Assembly: GCF_024169925.1 (NCBI RefSeq)
Contig: NZ_JALJXF010000001.1
Span: 2,362,001 to 2,426,000 of the forward strand
Source: Methylorubrum extorquens
GTDB taxonomy: Bacteria > Pseudomonadota > Alphaproteobacteria > Rhizobiales > Beijerinckiaceae
Direction of reading: 5' to 3'
Length of the DNA: 64,000 nt
Shown piece after piece: positions 8,719 to 17,517 of the stretch (position 1 is its first letter; the number at the start of each line of letters is the position of its first letter). The notes beneath the pieces were generated by a model that was not told where the DNA came from, searched no databases, and was given only the letters and a program-made list of their open reading frames with translations. A program made the position numbers and the translations under genes.

Positions 8719-9086
8719 GCGAGCCCGCGAAACCCGTTCCCCCCGACGACCCGCGGGTCAGGCTCGCCGAGGACCGCACGGTGCTGGCAGCCGAGCGCAC
8801 CTTCGTGGCGTGGCTTCGCACCGGGCTCGCCTTCCTCGGCGTCGGCCTAGCCGCGCAGCGCTTCCTGCGAGAGGTGCTGGCGGTCTGGCCACTGAAGGTG
8901 CTGTCGCTCACGCTGATCGCCTGTGCGCTCGCCTCGTTCGCCGGCGCCGCATGGCGGGACCGAGCGATCCGGGCGCGACTCGCCCATGCCGAGATCCCGA
9001 TGATGCCGCGCCTCCTCACCGTCGGGATCGCGGCCCTGCTGATTGCGATCTCGGGCCTCGCTGCCACCGCCCTGCTCTGGGCGTGA
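8715..9086 (+). CDS. DUF202 (YidH-type) membrane protein
   Basis: 123 residues. The family signature LAEDRTVLAAERTFVAWLRTGLAFLGVGLA covers residues ~16-45, and three membrane segments follow, ending in a C-terminal helix. Members are small inner-membrane proteins of unknown function. It overlaps the LysR gene by 4 bp and ends the sigma-factor operon, 3 bp from the convergent molybdoenzyme gene. Confidence 0.85.
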   Translation: MSEPAKPVPPDDPRVRLAEDRTVLAAERTFVAWLRTGLAFLGVGLAAQRFLREVLAVWPLKVLSLTLIACALASFAGAAWRDRAIRARLAHAEIPMMPRLLTVGIAALLIAISGLAATALLWA

Positions 9087-9089
9087 CGG

Positions 9090-10175
9090 TCAGGCCACCG
9101 TGACCCGCACCCGGTGCCAGGCGGCGCTGAGGTAGCCCTTGTAGTTCCAGGTGTCGTCCGGCGCCGCAGGCTGGGTCTGGCCGGCGGAATCCCAGGCCCG
9201 TACCGCGAGTTCGTGCTCGCCGGTCGTCAGCTCGCGCTCGATCTCCCAGAACGTCCAGGCGTAGGGTGCGTCGGCGTCGCGGTCGATCCGGGCCTGCGCC
9301 CAGCTGCGACCGCCATCCGTCGAGACATCGACGCGGGCGACCGCGCGGTCACTGGCGATGGCGTAGCCGCGGATCGCGTGCCGGCCGGCCTTCAACGCCG
9401 CGCCGCGGGCGGGCTCGCAGATCGCGCTGTTGAGCGGCATCGCCTCGATGGTGATGCCGTGGGCGGGGTCCGCGGTCTCGGCGGTCACGTCGGGCGGAAA
9501 CAGCTTGTAGTCGTCGGCCTGCATCGGGTTGTTGGAGGGGTGATCCTGCACCGTGATGCGGGCGAGCCACTTCGGGCTGCGGATGCCGGCAAAGCCCGGC
9601 ACCACAACACGCAGCGGGTGACCGTGCTCGGGGGCGAGAGGCTCGCCGTTCATCGCGAAGGCGAGCAGCGTCTCGGGGGCGAGAGCCTTGGCGAGCGGGA
9701 TCGAGGCGCCGAAGCGCGTGTCCGTATGGGCGATCCGGTCGTGGCTCTCGAAGGCGACGTGACGTGCGCCCCCCGCGTCGAGGCCGGCCGCGCGCAGCAC
9801 CTCGGCGAGGCGCACCCCGGTCCATTCCGCGTTGCCGATGGCGCCGGGCGCCCACGGGTCGCCGGAGACCGGCGCCACTGCCAGCATGTCGGCCCGGCGG
9901 TTGCCGGCGCATTGCATCACCGCCGTGACGGTGACGGGCGCGAAGCGTTCCTTGAGATCGGCGAGCGAGAGGTCGAGCGACGTCGCGACCATCCCGTCGA
10001 TAATCAGGCGGTAGCTGTCGGCGTCGAGGTCCGGGATGTCACCGTGGCTGCGGACGTAGAAGTCGGCCTGATCAGTCAGGAAGGCCGCGCGCAGGCGATC
10101 GAGCGGCGGCTCGGCGTTGTAGGGCGCCTTTCCGTGGACGATGAGGCGGTCCTTGCGCTGGAACAGGCCGAGCAT
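9090..10175 (-). CDS. Sulfite-oxidase-type molybdopterin oxidoreductase, second copy
   Basis: 361 residues. The molybdopterin-binding domain (about 55-225) contains the molybdenum-ligand cysteine C89 in VMQCAGNRR. A Mo-Co dimerisation domain (about 240-355) has VDVSTDGGRSW and a C-terminal WNYKGY. No Tat or Sec signal precedes it, so unlike its neighbour it should be cytoplasmic. The family oxidises sulfite or related sulfur or organic substrates, and the substrate here is unknown. It is the last gene of the sulfite operon after a hairpin at 10217-10247. Confidence 0.85.
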   Translation of the reverse strand: MLGLFQRKDRLIVHGKAPYNAEPPLDRLRAAFLTDQADFYVRSHGDIPDLDADSYRLIIDGMVATSLDLSLADLKERFAPVTVTAVMQCAGNRRADMLAVAPVSGDPWAPGAIGNAEWTGVRLAEVLRAAGLDAGGARHVAFESHDRIAHTDTRFGASIPLAKALAPETLLAFAMNGEPLAPEHGHPLRVVVPGFAGIRSPKWLARITVQDHPSNNPMQADDYKLFPPDVTAETADPAHGITIEAMPLNSAICEPARGAALKAGRHAIRGYAIASDRAVARVDVSTDGGRSWAQARIDRDADAPYAWTFWEIERELTTGEHELAVRAWDSAGQTQPAAPDDTWNYKGYLSAAWHRVRVTVA

Positions 10176-10216
10176 GGGGTCTTTGTCCTGCGTTCGTGAC
10201 GTGTCGACGACGAGAA

Positions 10217-10247
10217 CGCGCCGGGAGCCGAGAAGGCACCCGGCGCG
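10217..10247 (-). terminator. Hairpin, possible terminator or attenuator
   Basis: Nine-bp arms CGCGCCGGG (10217-10225) and CCCGGCGCG (10239-10247) lie between the beta-propeller gene and the downstream molybdoenzyme gene. On the minus strand it is followed by TTCTCGTCGTCGACA, only weakly T-rich. It could reduce rather than stop transcription of the last gene. Confidence 0.45.
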
Positions 10248-10254
10248 CGTTGCC

Positions 10255-11238
10255 TCAGGGCTTCATGGTCGAGATGACCGCGTTCTTCGCCCGGTCCACC
10301 ACGGCGACGCTAAGGTCGCGGTTGAGGACGTAGGCGTGGGCGTTGTCGGCCGAGAACGCGATCGCTTGGCGCGGCTCGTTCAGGCCGGTCACCGTGGCGA
10401 CGACCTTGAGGGTGCCGGTGTCGATCACCGAGAGCGAGTTGTCCTTGAGGTTGCCCGAATAGACGAAGTGCCCGTCCGGGGTCAGCGCGGCGCCGTAGGG
10501 GTCCTTGCCCACTGCCACCTCGGAGGTGACCTTACGAGCGGCGACATCGACCACGCCGATGGTGTTGCGGCCGCTGTTGGCGGCAAACAGCGTCTTACCG
10601 TCCTTGGTGATCGAGATGGCGCGCAGCTTGTCGAACCCGGCGATCTCGCCGGTGATCTTGTTGGTGGCGGTATCGACCAACGTGATCTTGTCGCCGAGGA
10701 AGTTCGTCACGAACACGGTCTTGCCGTCCGGCGACAACTTCACGCCCTGGCGCGGCTGCGCGAAGCCGGGGATCACAGCCTCGGCGAGCATGGTCTTGGT
10801 GTCGAACACGGTCAGCGTGCTCGCGGCCTCGTTATTGACGTAGAGCTTGGTCCCGTCGGCCGAGAGCACCGTGCCGAACGCGCCGGGGCCCGCGGCGAGA
10901 ACGCCGGCTTCCTTGCCGGTGGCGGTCTCGTAGACCGTGATCCGGCCGGTGCCGCTGTCGGAGACGTAGAAGCGGGCGCCGTCCGGCGCGAACACGATGT
11001 TGCGCGGGGTCACGAAGCCGTCGAGGCGGCGCAGCACCGTGCCCTTGGCGACGTCGTAGACGATGACGGCGCTCTCTTCGCTGTTCGACACAGCGGCGAC
11101 CGTACCGGCGGCGTTCAGCGCCAGCGCGTTGTTCTTGATCGCCCCGTCGAAACCGGCGGCGAACCCGGGCTGGCCCTGGGCGAGGAGCAAGGCGGCTCCG
11201 GCGACGAGGGCGCGCAGGCTGGTGCGGATATGGGTCAT
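10255..11238 (-). CDS. Periplasmic YVTN-type beta-propeller protein
   Basis: 327 residues from ATG 11238; a longer in-frame extension upstream is Arg/Pro-rich and rejected. A signal peptide (LVAGAALLLAQGQPGFAA) is followed by about seven ~42-residue repeats with patterns such as LSPDGKTVFVTNF and LTPDGHFVYSGN, typical of YncE-like seven-bladed propellers. Such proteins bind partners or cofactors in the periplasm. It is co-directional with the sulfite dehydrogenase genes, so a supporting role in periplasmic sulfur or electron transfer chemistry is plausible but unproven. Confidence 0.85.
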   Translation of the reverse strand: MTHIRTSLRALVAGAALLLAQGQPGFAAGFDGAIKNNALALNAAGTVAAVSNSEESAVIVYDVAKGTVLRRLDGFVTPRNIVFAPDGARFYVSDSGTGRITVYETATGKEAGVLAAGPGAFGTVLSADGTKLYVNNEAASTLTVFDTKTMLAEAVIPGFAQPRQGVKLSPDGKTVFVTNFLGDKITLVDTATNKITGEIAGFDKLRAISITKDGKTLFAANSGRNTIGVVDVAARKVTSEVAVGKDPYGAALTPDGHFVYSGNLKDNSLSVIDTGTLKVVATVTGLNEPRQAIAFSADNAHAYVLNRDLSVAVVDRAKNAVISTMKP

Positions 11239-11423
11239 GAAGCGTGTCTCTCGGGCATGCGCGCTCGTTCGGCGGCCAGGGGCCGGCCGTGAGGGCTGGT
11301 TCGAAATCGGATTGCGTGATGCGAGACCGGTTTGGCCGTGCATCGCCCTGGGGAGATGCCGGAGGGCGCGGTCTATTCCCCGAGGCCGGCGAAAAAAACG
11401 CGGCGGCCTCGGGATACAGGGGT

Positions 11424-11762
11424 TCAGGGCGCCGGCTTCAACGCCGTGAGGTAGTCGACGATGGTCTGCACGTCGGCCTGATCGACGGGCGCCTTGTAGA
11501 CGTGGACCATCTTGTTCACGGTCTCGGTCCACTGCGCCTTCGAGAGCTTGGGTTGGGTCAGCACCATCCCGGCCGAGTGGCAGGCGAGGCAGTTGTTGTT
11601 GACCACCTCAACCCCCTGCCCGTCCGGGAAGATCCGGTCGGAGGTTGGCATCGCGATGGATTGTGAGGTGAAGCGCATCGGCTCTGGTGCAGGCGCCGCG
11701 AGCGCCACCAGGGGAGACAGGGCGAGCGCGGCAATCAGGGCCGCCGGATGGATCGGGTTCAT
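11424..11762 (-). CDS. sorB: Small c-type cytochrome, electron acceptor of the sulfite dehydrogenase
   Basis: 112 residues. A signal peptide ends near LAA (residue ~23). A single haem-binding motif CLACH (C58, C61, H62) is followed by Met candidates for the sixth ligand (M66, M86). It starts 11 bp after the SorA-like gene, the standard arrangement of SorAB sulfite:cytochrome c oxidoreductases. It should pass electrons from sulfite oxidation toward the respiratory chain. Confidence 0.85.
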   Translation of the reverse strand: MNPIHPAALIAALALSPLVALAAPAPEPMRFTSQSIAMPTSDRIFPDGQGVEVVNNNCLACHSAGMVLTQPKLSKAQWTETVNKMVHVYKAPVDQADVQTIVDYLTALKPAP

Positions 11763-11773
11763 GGCTGGTCTCC

Positions 11774-12997
11774 TCAAGCGGCCTGGAAGGATACGGTCTC
11801 GATGCCGTTCTGCATGAAGCCGTTGGCGTTCCAGACCTGGTCCATGCCCTGGGCGACGCCGTTGGTATTGGTGCAGCGGACCTTGACCGCATGGGTGCCG
11901 GCGGCCAGCGCCGGCAGGCTGCCGTCGAAGCGGCGGAAGCTGTAGGGGCCCTCGTCGGCGCCGAGTTGCGCCGGAAACCACGTCGCCCCGCCGTCTCCGG
12001 AGAACTCGACCGCCTTTACCCCGCAATCGCCGCCGAAAGCGATGCCGCGGATGGCCACCGGCGTTCCAGCCGCCACCTTTGCACCTTCGGTCAAATTGGT
12101 GACGAAGGAGCGTGGCACCATCCTGTTGATCGGCACCGTCTTGAAGCCGGTCTGGCCGGGCTTGATGTTGGCGCCCGGCACGTCCGGGATGCGGTAGGCG
12201 GTCTTCATCCAGTACCCGTCGTCGGGCTTGTCCAGCACCTCGATGTCGGACAGCATCTTGACCCAGTAGGTCGAGTACCAGCCCGGCACCACGAGGCGGA
12301 GGGGGAAACCGTTGAGCAACGGGAGCTGCTCGCCGTTCATCGCGTAGGCGATCATCACCTCACCATTGTTGGCGTGGTCGAGATCGAGCGACTTCTTGAA
12401 GTCGGGCGCGTCGTCGACGACCGGCTCGTCGAGGCCGTTGAAGCGCACCTGCACGGCACCGGCCTTCACCCCGGCCTTTTCGAGCACGTCCTTCAGGCGC
12501 ACCCCGGTCCAGCGGGCGTTGCCCATCGAGCCGTTGGCCCATTGCGCGCCGGGCACCCGCGGCTCGAACAGCCCGCGCGAATTGCCCGAGCACTGGTTCA
12601 CCGCGGCGATCTCGAAGCGCGGCAGGCCGGCGATGGCGTCGAGCGAGAGCGAGAGTTCCTTCTCGACGTGGCCGTGGACCTTGAGCCGGAAGGTGCCGGC
12701 ATCGACTTCGGTCGGGATCGAGGCCCAGTGCCAACGGACGTAGAAGCGGTCGTTGGGCGTGAACACGCCCTCGTCGAACACCGAGAACGGCGTCTCCAGC
12801 AGCGGCGGATGGGTGCGCTGAAGGATCATCTCGGCCTTGCCCGGAAAGGCGGTGGTTAGCGCCCGCTCGTCCGGGCCGCCGGGCAGCGGAAGCTTCACCG
12901 AGCCCGCGGCCCAGGCCGGCATCGCGGCGGCGAGGCTGCCGACCCCTAGGCCACCCAGGACGAGGCGGCGGTTCAACGGTTCGTGCAGATGGCGCAT
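11774..12997 (-). CDS. sorA: Periplasmic sulfite dehydrogenase, molybdopterin subunit (SorA/SoxC-like)
   Basis: 407 residues. A Tat signal (NRRLVLGGLGVGSLAAA, residues 9-25) marks export with bound cofactor. The molybdopterin domain contains C136 in NQCSGNSRG, and arginines of the sulfite pocket are nearby. The C-terminal third is the Mo-Co dimerisation domain (VEFSGDGGATW). Together with the adjacent cytochrome it should oxidise sulfite to sulfate in the periplasm. SoxC-like sulfane dehydrogenase is an alternative, but no other sox genes are present. Confidence 0.85.
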   Translation of the reverse strand: MRHLHEPLNRRLVLGGLGVGSLAAAMPAWAAGSVKLPLPGGPDERALTTAFPGKAEMILQRTHPPLLETPFSVFDEGVFTPNDRFYVRWHWASIPTEVDAGTFRLKVHGHVEKELSLSLDAIAGLPRFEIAAVNQCSGNSRGLFEPRVPGAQWANGSMGNARWTGVRLKDVLEKAGVKAGAVQVRFNGLDEPVVDDAPDFKKSLDLDHANNGEVMIAYAMNGEQLPLLNGFPLRLVVPGWYSTYWVKMLSDIEVLDKPDDGYWMKTAYRIPDVPGANIKPGQTGFKTVPINRMVPRSFVTNLTEGAKVAAGTPVAIRGIAFGGDCGVKAVEFSGDGGATWFPAQLGADEGPYSFRRFDGSLPALAAGTHAVKVRCTNTNGVAQGMDQVWNANGFMQNGIETVSFQAA

Positions 12998-13185
12998 GAT
13001 GTCTCCCTGGAATCGTTTGTTGGGCCGCGTCGGCCGGTCGCTAGATCTCGGTGTCGCCGTCGGCGGACGGCATTGGCGTCGGTCGGGACGGTTCGGTCTC
13101 GCCGCCGGAAACTCTGGTCATCGATCCATGTCATCCCGGCAAAGAGGCGTCTTCCCCGTAAAGGAGATGCTACAGCGAGACGATT

Positions 13186-13209
13186 ATTCCATCCAATGAT
13201 TGTTTGAGA
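13186..13209. promoter_or_regulatory. Possible LysR-type operator
   Basis: The AT-rich segment ATTATTCCATCCAATGATTG shares ATCCAAT-ATT with a segment in front of the yeiH-type gene (about 16266-16280 on the minus strand). LysR proteins bind such imperfect dyads, and the sites flank the sulfite module. Weak evidence. Confidence 0.2.
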
Positions 13210-13275
13210 TTTCAACGATCTCCGATTGCGATCATCCGAAGATTTCCGATCTCCGATCAATGGCGGGCGGGCGGG

Positions 13276-13410
13276 TCAGATGATCGTCAGCCAGACGGTG
13301 CCCACGGCGGCGACGGTCAGGGCGACCGTCCAGAACAGGACCCAGCGCATGTGACCGCTGGTCTCGCCCTGCCGGGCCTCGTCGGTGGTCTCGAAGGTGG
13401 GTCGGGTCAT
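13276..13410 (-). CDS. 44-residue membrane peptide
   Basis: ATG 13410 follows a good ribosome-binding site (GGGAGATCC). A polar 20-residue N-terminus is followed by one hydrophobic helix (VLFWTVALTVAAVGTVWLTII) reaching the C-terminus. It sits upstream of the sulfite operon on the same strand. Function unknown. Confidence 0.5.
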   Translation of the reverse strand: MTRPTFETTDEARQGETSGHMRWVLFWTVALTVAAVGTVWLTII

Positions 13411-13488
13411 GATGGATCTCCCTGCCATTCGGGTGGTCGAAGGCTTCACGCGCCGCCGGACGGATGCCCGGCGGCCAAGGGGGCGCTG

Positions 13489-13722
13489 TCAGCGTCCGAT
13501 CAGTTCCCGCGCCGGGCCGCCGGTCTCCTGGCCGCGGCCACGGGCGTAGGCCGGGAGCGCCGGGTTCTTGGCGTTGGCGCCATCGGCGTCGCCGTAGATC
13601 GGTGCGGATGGGCTGGTGATGGAGCGGGCCTGCGGAGCGCGGAGGCCCTGGGCCTGCGAGAGGCCCGTCATGCCGAAAAGGGCGGAGGCGGCGAGGGCGA
13701 CGGCAGCGATCGTACGGGTCAT
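13489..13722 (-). CDS. Small secreted hypothetical protein
   Basis: 77 residues from ATG 13722. A Sec signal peptide (IAAVALAASALFGMTGLSQA) leads to a short, polar, Pro/Gly/Ala-rich mature chain without cysteines. It starts about 210 bp from the divergent TDT exporter. No domain recognised. Confidence 0.5.
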   Translation of the reverse strand: MTRTIAAVALAASALFGMTGLSQAQGLRAPQARSITSPSAPIYGDADGANAKNPALPAYARGRGQETGGPARELIGR

Positions 13723-13936
13723 GGTCGATATCCTTCTGGTGGGGTCGTCACGTCGGTTCGTGATGACAAGAAGGTAGCGGCCGACAACCATTCATACTAA
13801 TGGTTTGATTAGCTAGTTTTAATCTATTGTTTCGATGATTAAGCACCACTTGCGAGCTGCTGTCTATCGCGGCGGCGCGCGATGCGGGGTCGTGCTAGAG
13901 CCGGTGCGTTGACCCTCCGAGCCCTGAGAGCGCCCC

Positions 13937-15088
13937 GTGTCCGAATCCAGTCTGCTGGCGATCAGCACAGGCCTAAAGCCGCTCTCGCGCCTCCAGCATC
14001 CGCGGGACGTGATCCGACAATTCACGCCGAACTGGTTCACCGTGGTGATGGGCACTGGCGTGGTCGCCTTGGCCCTCGACCGTCTGCCGGAGACGCATGC
14101 CCTGCTGGCCCCTGTGCCGCTCGGGCTCTGGCTCGCCTCCGTCGTGCTTTTCGCCACCTTCTGCCTAGTCTACGGCGCGCGCTGGATCTTCTACTTCGAC
14201 GGCGCCCGACGGATCTTCGGACACTCGACGGTGTCGATGTTCTTCGGGGCGATCCCGATGGCACTGGCGACGCTTCTGAACGGGCTGCTGATATTCGGTC
14301 CGCCCTATCTCGGCGCAGAGACCGTCCGAATCGCACTGCCGCTGTGGTGGTTCGACGTGGCGCTCGCTCTGATCTGTGCTGTCGCGATCCCCTACCTGAT
14401 GTTCACCCGTCAGGAGCACCGCATCGACCAGATGACGGCCGTATGGCTGCTGCCAGTGGTGACAGCCGAGGTCGTCGCCGTCTCCGGTGGCCTGCTCGCT
14501 CCAGCCTTGAGCGGCGAGAGCCAACAACTCGCCGTCATCGTCACGAGCTTCGTACTCTGGGGCGTCTCGGTCCCGCTGGCGCTGAGCATCCTGGCGATCC
14601 TGGTGCTGCGCATGGCGCTGCACAACTTGCCACCGCGTGAGATGGCCGCATCGAGCTGGCTCTCCCTCGGTCCGCTCGGAACCGGGGCGCTCGGCCTGCT
14701 CGTGCTGGGGCAGGCCGGTGGCCCGATCCTCGCGGCAGGCGGTTTTGCCGGCGCGCCCGAGATCCTCAGGATCACGGGCCTGATCGGCGCGCTGATCCTC
14801 TGGGGCTACGGCGCCTGGTGGTTTCTGCTCTCGCTCGCCGTCACCGTGCGCTACCTACGCGCCGGCGTTCCGTTCAACCTCGGCTGGTGGGGCTACATCT
14901 TCCCGCTCGGCGTCTATGCCCTGGCCACCCTGCGGATCGGCGAAGCGACGGCACTCAGCGGGTTCGCCTGGCTCGGAGCGGGCCTCGTCGGCCTGCTGAC
15001 CCTACTCTGGCTGATCGTGTCCGTGCGCACGTTGCGCGGGGCCTATCGCGGGGAGCTCTTCGTCTCGCCCTGCCTCGCCGGGGCCTGA
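13937..15088 (+). CDS. TDT/SLAC1-family transporter, probable sulfite exporter
   Basis: 383 residues from GTG 13937, with about ten hydrophobic segments. The N-terminal pattern IRQFTPNWFTVVMGTGVVA is typical of the tellurite-resistance/dicarboxylate transporter family, which includes TehA, the SLAC1 anion channels and the fungal sulfite pump Ssu1. Context (two sulfite oxidases, YeiH) favours sulfite or another small sulfur oxyanion as substrate. The AT-rich 210-bp divergent region upstream holds its promoter. Confidence 0.85.
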   Translation: MSESSLLAISTGLKPLSRLQHPRDVIRQFTPNWFTVVMGTGVVALALDRLPETHALLAPVPLGLWLASVVLFATFCLVYGARWIFYFDGARRIFGHSTVSMFFGAIPMALATLLNGLLIFGPPYLGAETVRIALPLWWFDVALALICAVAIPYLMFTRQEHRIDQMTAVWLLPVVTAEVVAVSGGLLAPALSGESQQLAVIVTSFVLWGVSVPLALSILAILVLRMALHNLPPREMAASSWLSLGPLGTGALGLLVLGQAGGPILAAGGFAGAPEILRITGLIGALILWGYGAWWFLLSLAVTVRYLRAGVPFNLGWWGYIFPLGVYALATLRIGEATALSGFAWLGAGLVGLLTLLWLIVSVRTLRGAYRGELFVSPCLAGA

Positions 15089-15114
15089 CCCGGCCTCGGG
15101 CGCATCCGATCGGT

Positions 15115-16212
15115 TCAAGCGAGGCCCAGCACGCGGATCAGACCGAGGCTGACGGCGCCGAGTGCGACGAGCGAGGCGACCACCGCCAGGGTCACCCGTG
15201 CTCCGGCCTTAGCGACGCTGCGCACATCGACCCCGAGACCGAGCGCCGCCATCGAAACCACGGTCATCACGTTGGCAGTCTCCGACATCGGCGCGAGCGC
15301 GACCTGCGGGACCAGCCCGGCCGAGCGAAGGCCCGCGAGCGCCAGGAAGGCGAGGATGAACCACGGCACCAGGCGGTGGATCGCGAGGCCGGCGCGAGCA
15401 GGGCGGTCGCCGGCGGTGACGCCGGGGGCGGCCTCGTCGGTCTCCTCGCGCAGCCGGCTTGCGCCGAGCGAGAGCATCAGGACGACCGGGCCTAGCATCA
15501 GCACCCGGACGAGCTTCACCAGGGTTCCGACCTGGACGCTGAGCGCCGCGACCGGCGCGGTGGCGGCGAGGACCTGCGGAACAGCGTAGACGGTGAGGCC
15601 GGCGAGCACGCCGTACTGCATCGGCGACAGACCGAGCAGCGGCACCAGCAGCGGCAGGCCGAGCACCACCAGCACGCCCAGCACCGCGGTGAAGGCGATG
15701 GAGGCGGCGACGTCCTCGCCATCGGCGCCGATCACCGGTGCCGTGGCCGCGATCGCCGAGTTGCCGCAGATCGAGTTCCCGCAGGCCACGAGGATCGCCA
15801 TGCGCGGATGCAGCCCGAGCGCTCGGCCGATGCCGTAACTCGACAGGATCGCCACGACGACGACGCCCGCGATGCCGAAGAGCAGGCCCGGTCCGGCGGC
15901 GAGGATCGTCGCGAGGCTGAGCGACGCGCCGAGCAGTACGACCGCGATCTCCAGCACGGTCTTGGCCCCGAAGGCGATGCCGGGAAAGAAACGCTGCGAC
16001 GGGGTCCAGGCGGTGCGGATCGCGCTCCCGAGCAGGATCGCCAGCACCAAGGCTTCGAGCCAAGCGCGACCGAACAGGTGCGTCTCGACGGCTTCGAAGC
16101 CGATCGCTGCGGCGGTGACCGCCACACAGAGGCCCAGTCCCGGAAGGATGGCTCTCGTGCCGGCCAAGGCACGCGTCGAACGAGAGTGGGAGAAAAGTCT
16201 GGGCGCGGACAT
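15115..16212 (-). CDS. YeiH-family (UPF0324) putative sulfate/sulfite exporter
   Basis: About 365 residues and ten membrane segments. The family signature is visible as GNSICGNSAIAATAPVIGA in the middle and LVPWFILAF near the C-terminal third. The family is linked to sulfur oxyanion export, often under a LysR protein of the YeiE type like the one at 7828. The frame extends to ATG 16260; I prefer ATG 16212 because GGAG sits 7 bp upstream, but both starts have a Shine-Dalgarno sequence. It is convergent with the TDT transporter. Confidence 0.85.
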   Translation of the reverse strand: MSAPRLFSHSRSTRALAGTRAILPGLGLCVAVTAAAIGFEAVETHLFGRAWLEALVLAILLGSAIRTAWTPSQRFFPGIAFGAKTVLEIAVVLLGASLSLATILAAGPGLLFGIAGVVVVAILSSYGIGRALGLHPRMAILVACGNSICGNSAIAATAPVIGADGEDVAASIAFTAVLGVLVVLGLPLLVPLLGLSPMQYGVLAGLTVYAVPQVLAATAPVAALSVQVGTLVKLVRVLMLGPVVLMLSLGASRLREETDEAAPGVTAGDRPARAGLAIHRLVPWFILAFLALAGLRSAGLVPQVALAPMSETANVMTVVSMAALGLGVDVRSVAKAGARVTLAVVASLVALGAVSLGLIRVLGLA

Positions 16213-16357
16213 GGATGGCTCCGAAGTGATGCCGGAGGATCCCAGGTCCCGTTCATTCACTCCAACGGAATGATTGGATGCTTTTCATCACTGAAATAGA
16301 TGATCAGGCCCCCTTCAGAGTTTGCGGAGACGCATTGTGGGGGGCCGACAGGCGGAT

Positions 16358-17056
16358 TCATCCGTCGATCCAGCGGGCCGTGATCGTCGTGTCCGCAGCA
16401 AGCTCATAGATCCTGACGGAGCCCGTCGCGAGTTCGAGGTACTCGACCTCCGCGGGGCTCAGGTCTTCAAGCGCCATGACAAGCGCCCGCAGGCAATTGC
16501 CGTGGGCAACGACGAGCACGTCTCCGCCCATGACCGCCGGCAGGATGGTTCGGAGGTAGCATGGGACGATGCGGGCGACGGTATCGCGCAGGCTCTCACC
16601 GTTCGGCGGCGCCTCGGCGTAGGAGCGGCGCCAGGTCTCGATCCGCTCCGCCCCCCAGCGCGCATCGGCGGCGATCTTGTCGAGCCCGCTGAGGTCGCCG
16701 TAGTCTCGCTCGTCGAGCGCGGCGAAGCGTTGGGGGACCAATCCGGGTTGCCCGAGCGCATCGAGAATAAGCCGGCCGCTCACGACGGCCCGCGTCAGCG
16801 TCGAGGTGAAGGCAGCGGAAAAGCGCCAGCTGCGCTCGGCCAAACGCCGCCCGGCTGCCTCGGCTTCCATCCGGCCCTGCTCGGTCAAGGGCGAGTCCAG
16901 CAATCCCGTGAACAGGCCGGATCGGTTGGCTACGCTCTGGCCATGCCGGACCAGCACGAGATGTCGCGTGACCGGGGCTTTGCAATCGTGAATCACGCTG
17001 TCTCCCGAGGCAGAGCGCTTTCGTGCCGGTCGCATCGCCTCTGATGATGTCGGCAT
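16358..17056 (-). CDS. 2,3-bisphosphoglycerate-dependent phosphoglycerate mutase family protein
   Basis: 232 residues. The histidine-phosphatase motif LVRHGQSVANRSGLFTG places the phospho-histidine at H38, and the second catalytic His is in LVVAHGNCLR. LDERDYGDLSG and the substrate-binding SLRDTVARIVP match BPG-dependent mutases. The true start could lie downstream of 17056, since the first ~30 residues are poorly conserved in character. It is not obviously connected with the sulfite genes. Confidence 0.8.
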   Translation of the reverse strand: MPTSSEAMRPARKRSASGDSVIHDCKAPVTRHLVLVRHGQSVANRSGLFTGLLDSPLTEQGRMEAEAAGRRLAERSWRFSAAFTSTLTRAVVSGRLILDALGQPGLVPQRFAALDERDYGDLSGLDKIAADARWGAERIETWRRSYAEAPPNGESLRDTVARIVPCYLRTILPAVMGGDVLVVAHGNCLRALVMALEDLSPAEVEYLELATGSVRIYELAADTTITARWIDG

Positions 17057-17218
17057 CCGACTTCAACGAACTTCGACCCTGCGATGGGTTGGACCGTCCA
17101 TCCGGAGTCGGCAGGTCATCTTAGGTCCGCTTAAGAACGTCTTGCGACCGAAAGCAGCCAAGCTGCTTCCCACCCAACGCGGTCATTCGGCTACCGACCC
17201 GTTGCGGACTTCGCAGGT

Positions 17219-17248
17219 GGGTACCAAGCGTCAGATTAGGACCACTAG
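17219..17248 (-). repeat. Inverted 30-bp repeat, right copy
   Basis: 28 of 30 positions match the reverse complement of 5788-5817. A short hairpin (AAGCAGC/GCTGCTT) lies ~60 bp to its left in the same intergenic stretch. Confidence 0.7.
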
Positions 17249-17259
17249 ACGCGCTGGAG

Positions 17260-17511
17260 ATGCCCGGCATCGACGAGGCCCGTAAGGCCTTGCTCCTTCA
17301 GATGCGGAGATGGACCGCCGACGTCACGGTGCCGTACACCGGAGCGAACCGGCAACTGAACGCCCTGGAGGCCGAGATCAGGGCGATCCGGGCATTCGTC
17401 GACGTGGACCGCCGCATCCGCCAGTCCAATCCCGTCGCGCTGCAGGAGCGGTTCCCAGGCACCGGCATGTACCGCACGTCAGCGCAGGCGCCCGAGATCC
17501 CGGACGCCTGA
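17260..17511 (+). CDS. Small hypothetical protein, helical
   Basis: 83 residues, mostly charged helix (LNALEAEIRAIRAFVDVDRRIRQ), which may form a short coiled coil. It begins 11 bp after the right repeat copy. No domain recognised. Confidence 0.45.
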   Translation: MPGIDEARKALLLQMRRWTADVTVPYTGANRQLNALEAEIRAIRAFVDVDRRIRQSNPVALQERFPGTGMYRTSAQAPEIPDA

Positions 17512-17517
17512 GTTCGA

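Noticed and set aside
9114..12859. Long plus-strand frames opposite the molybdoenzyme and beta-propeller genes
   Set aside because: They mirror the codon structure of the real minus-strand genes, contain no motifs, and would overlap them completely.
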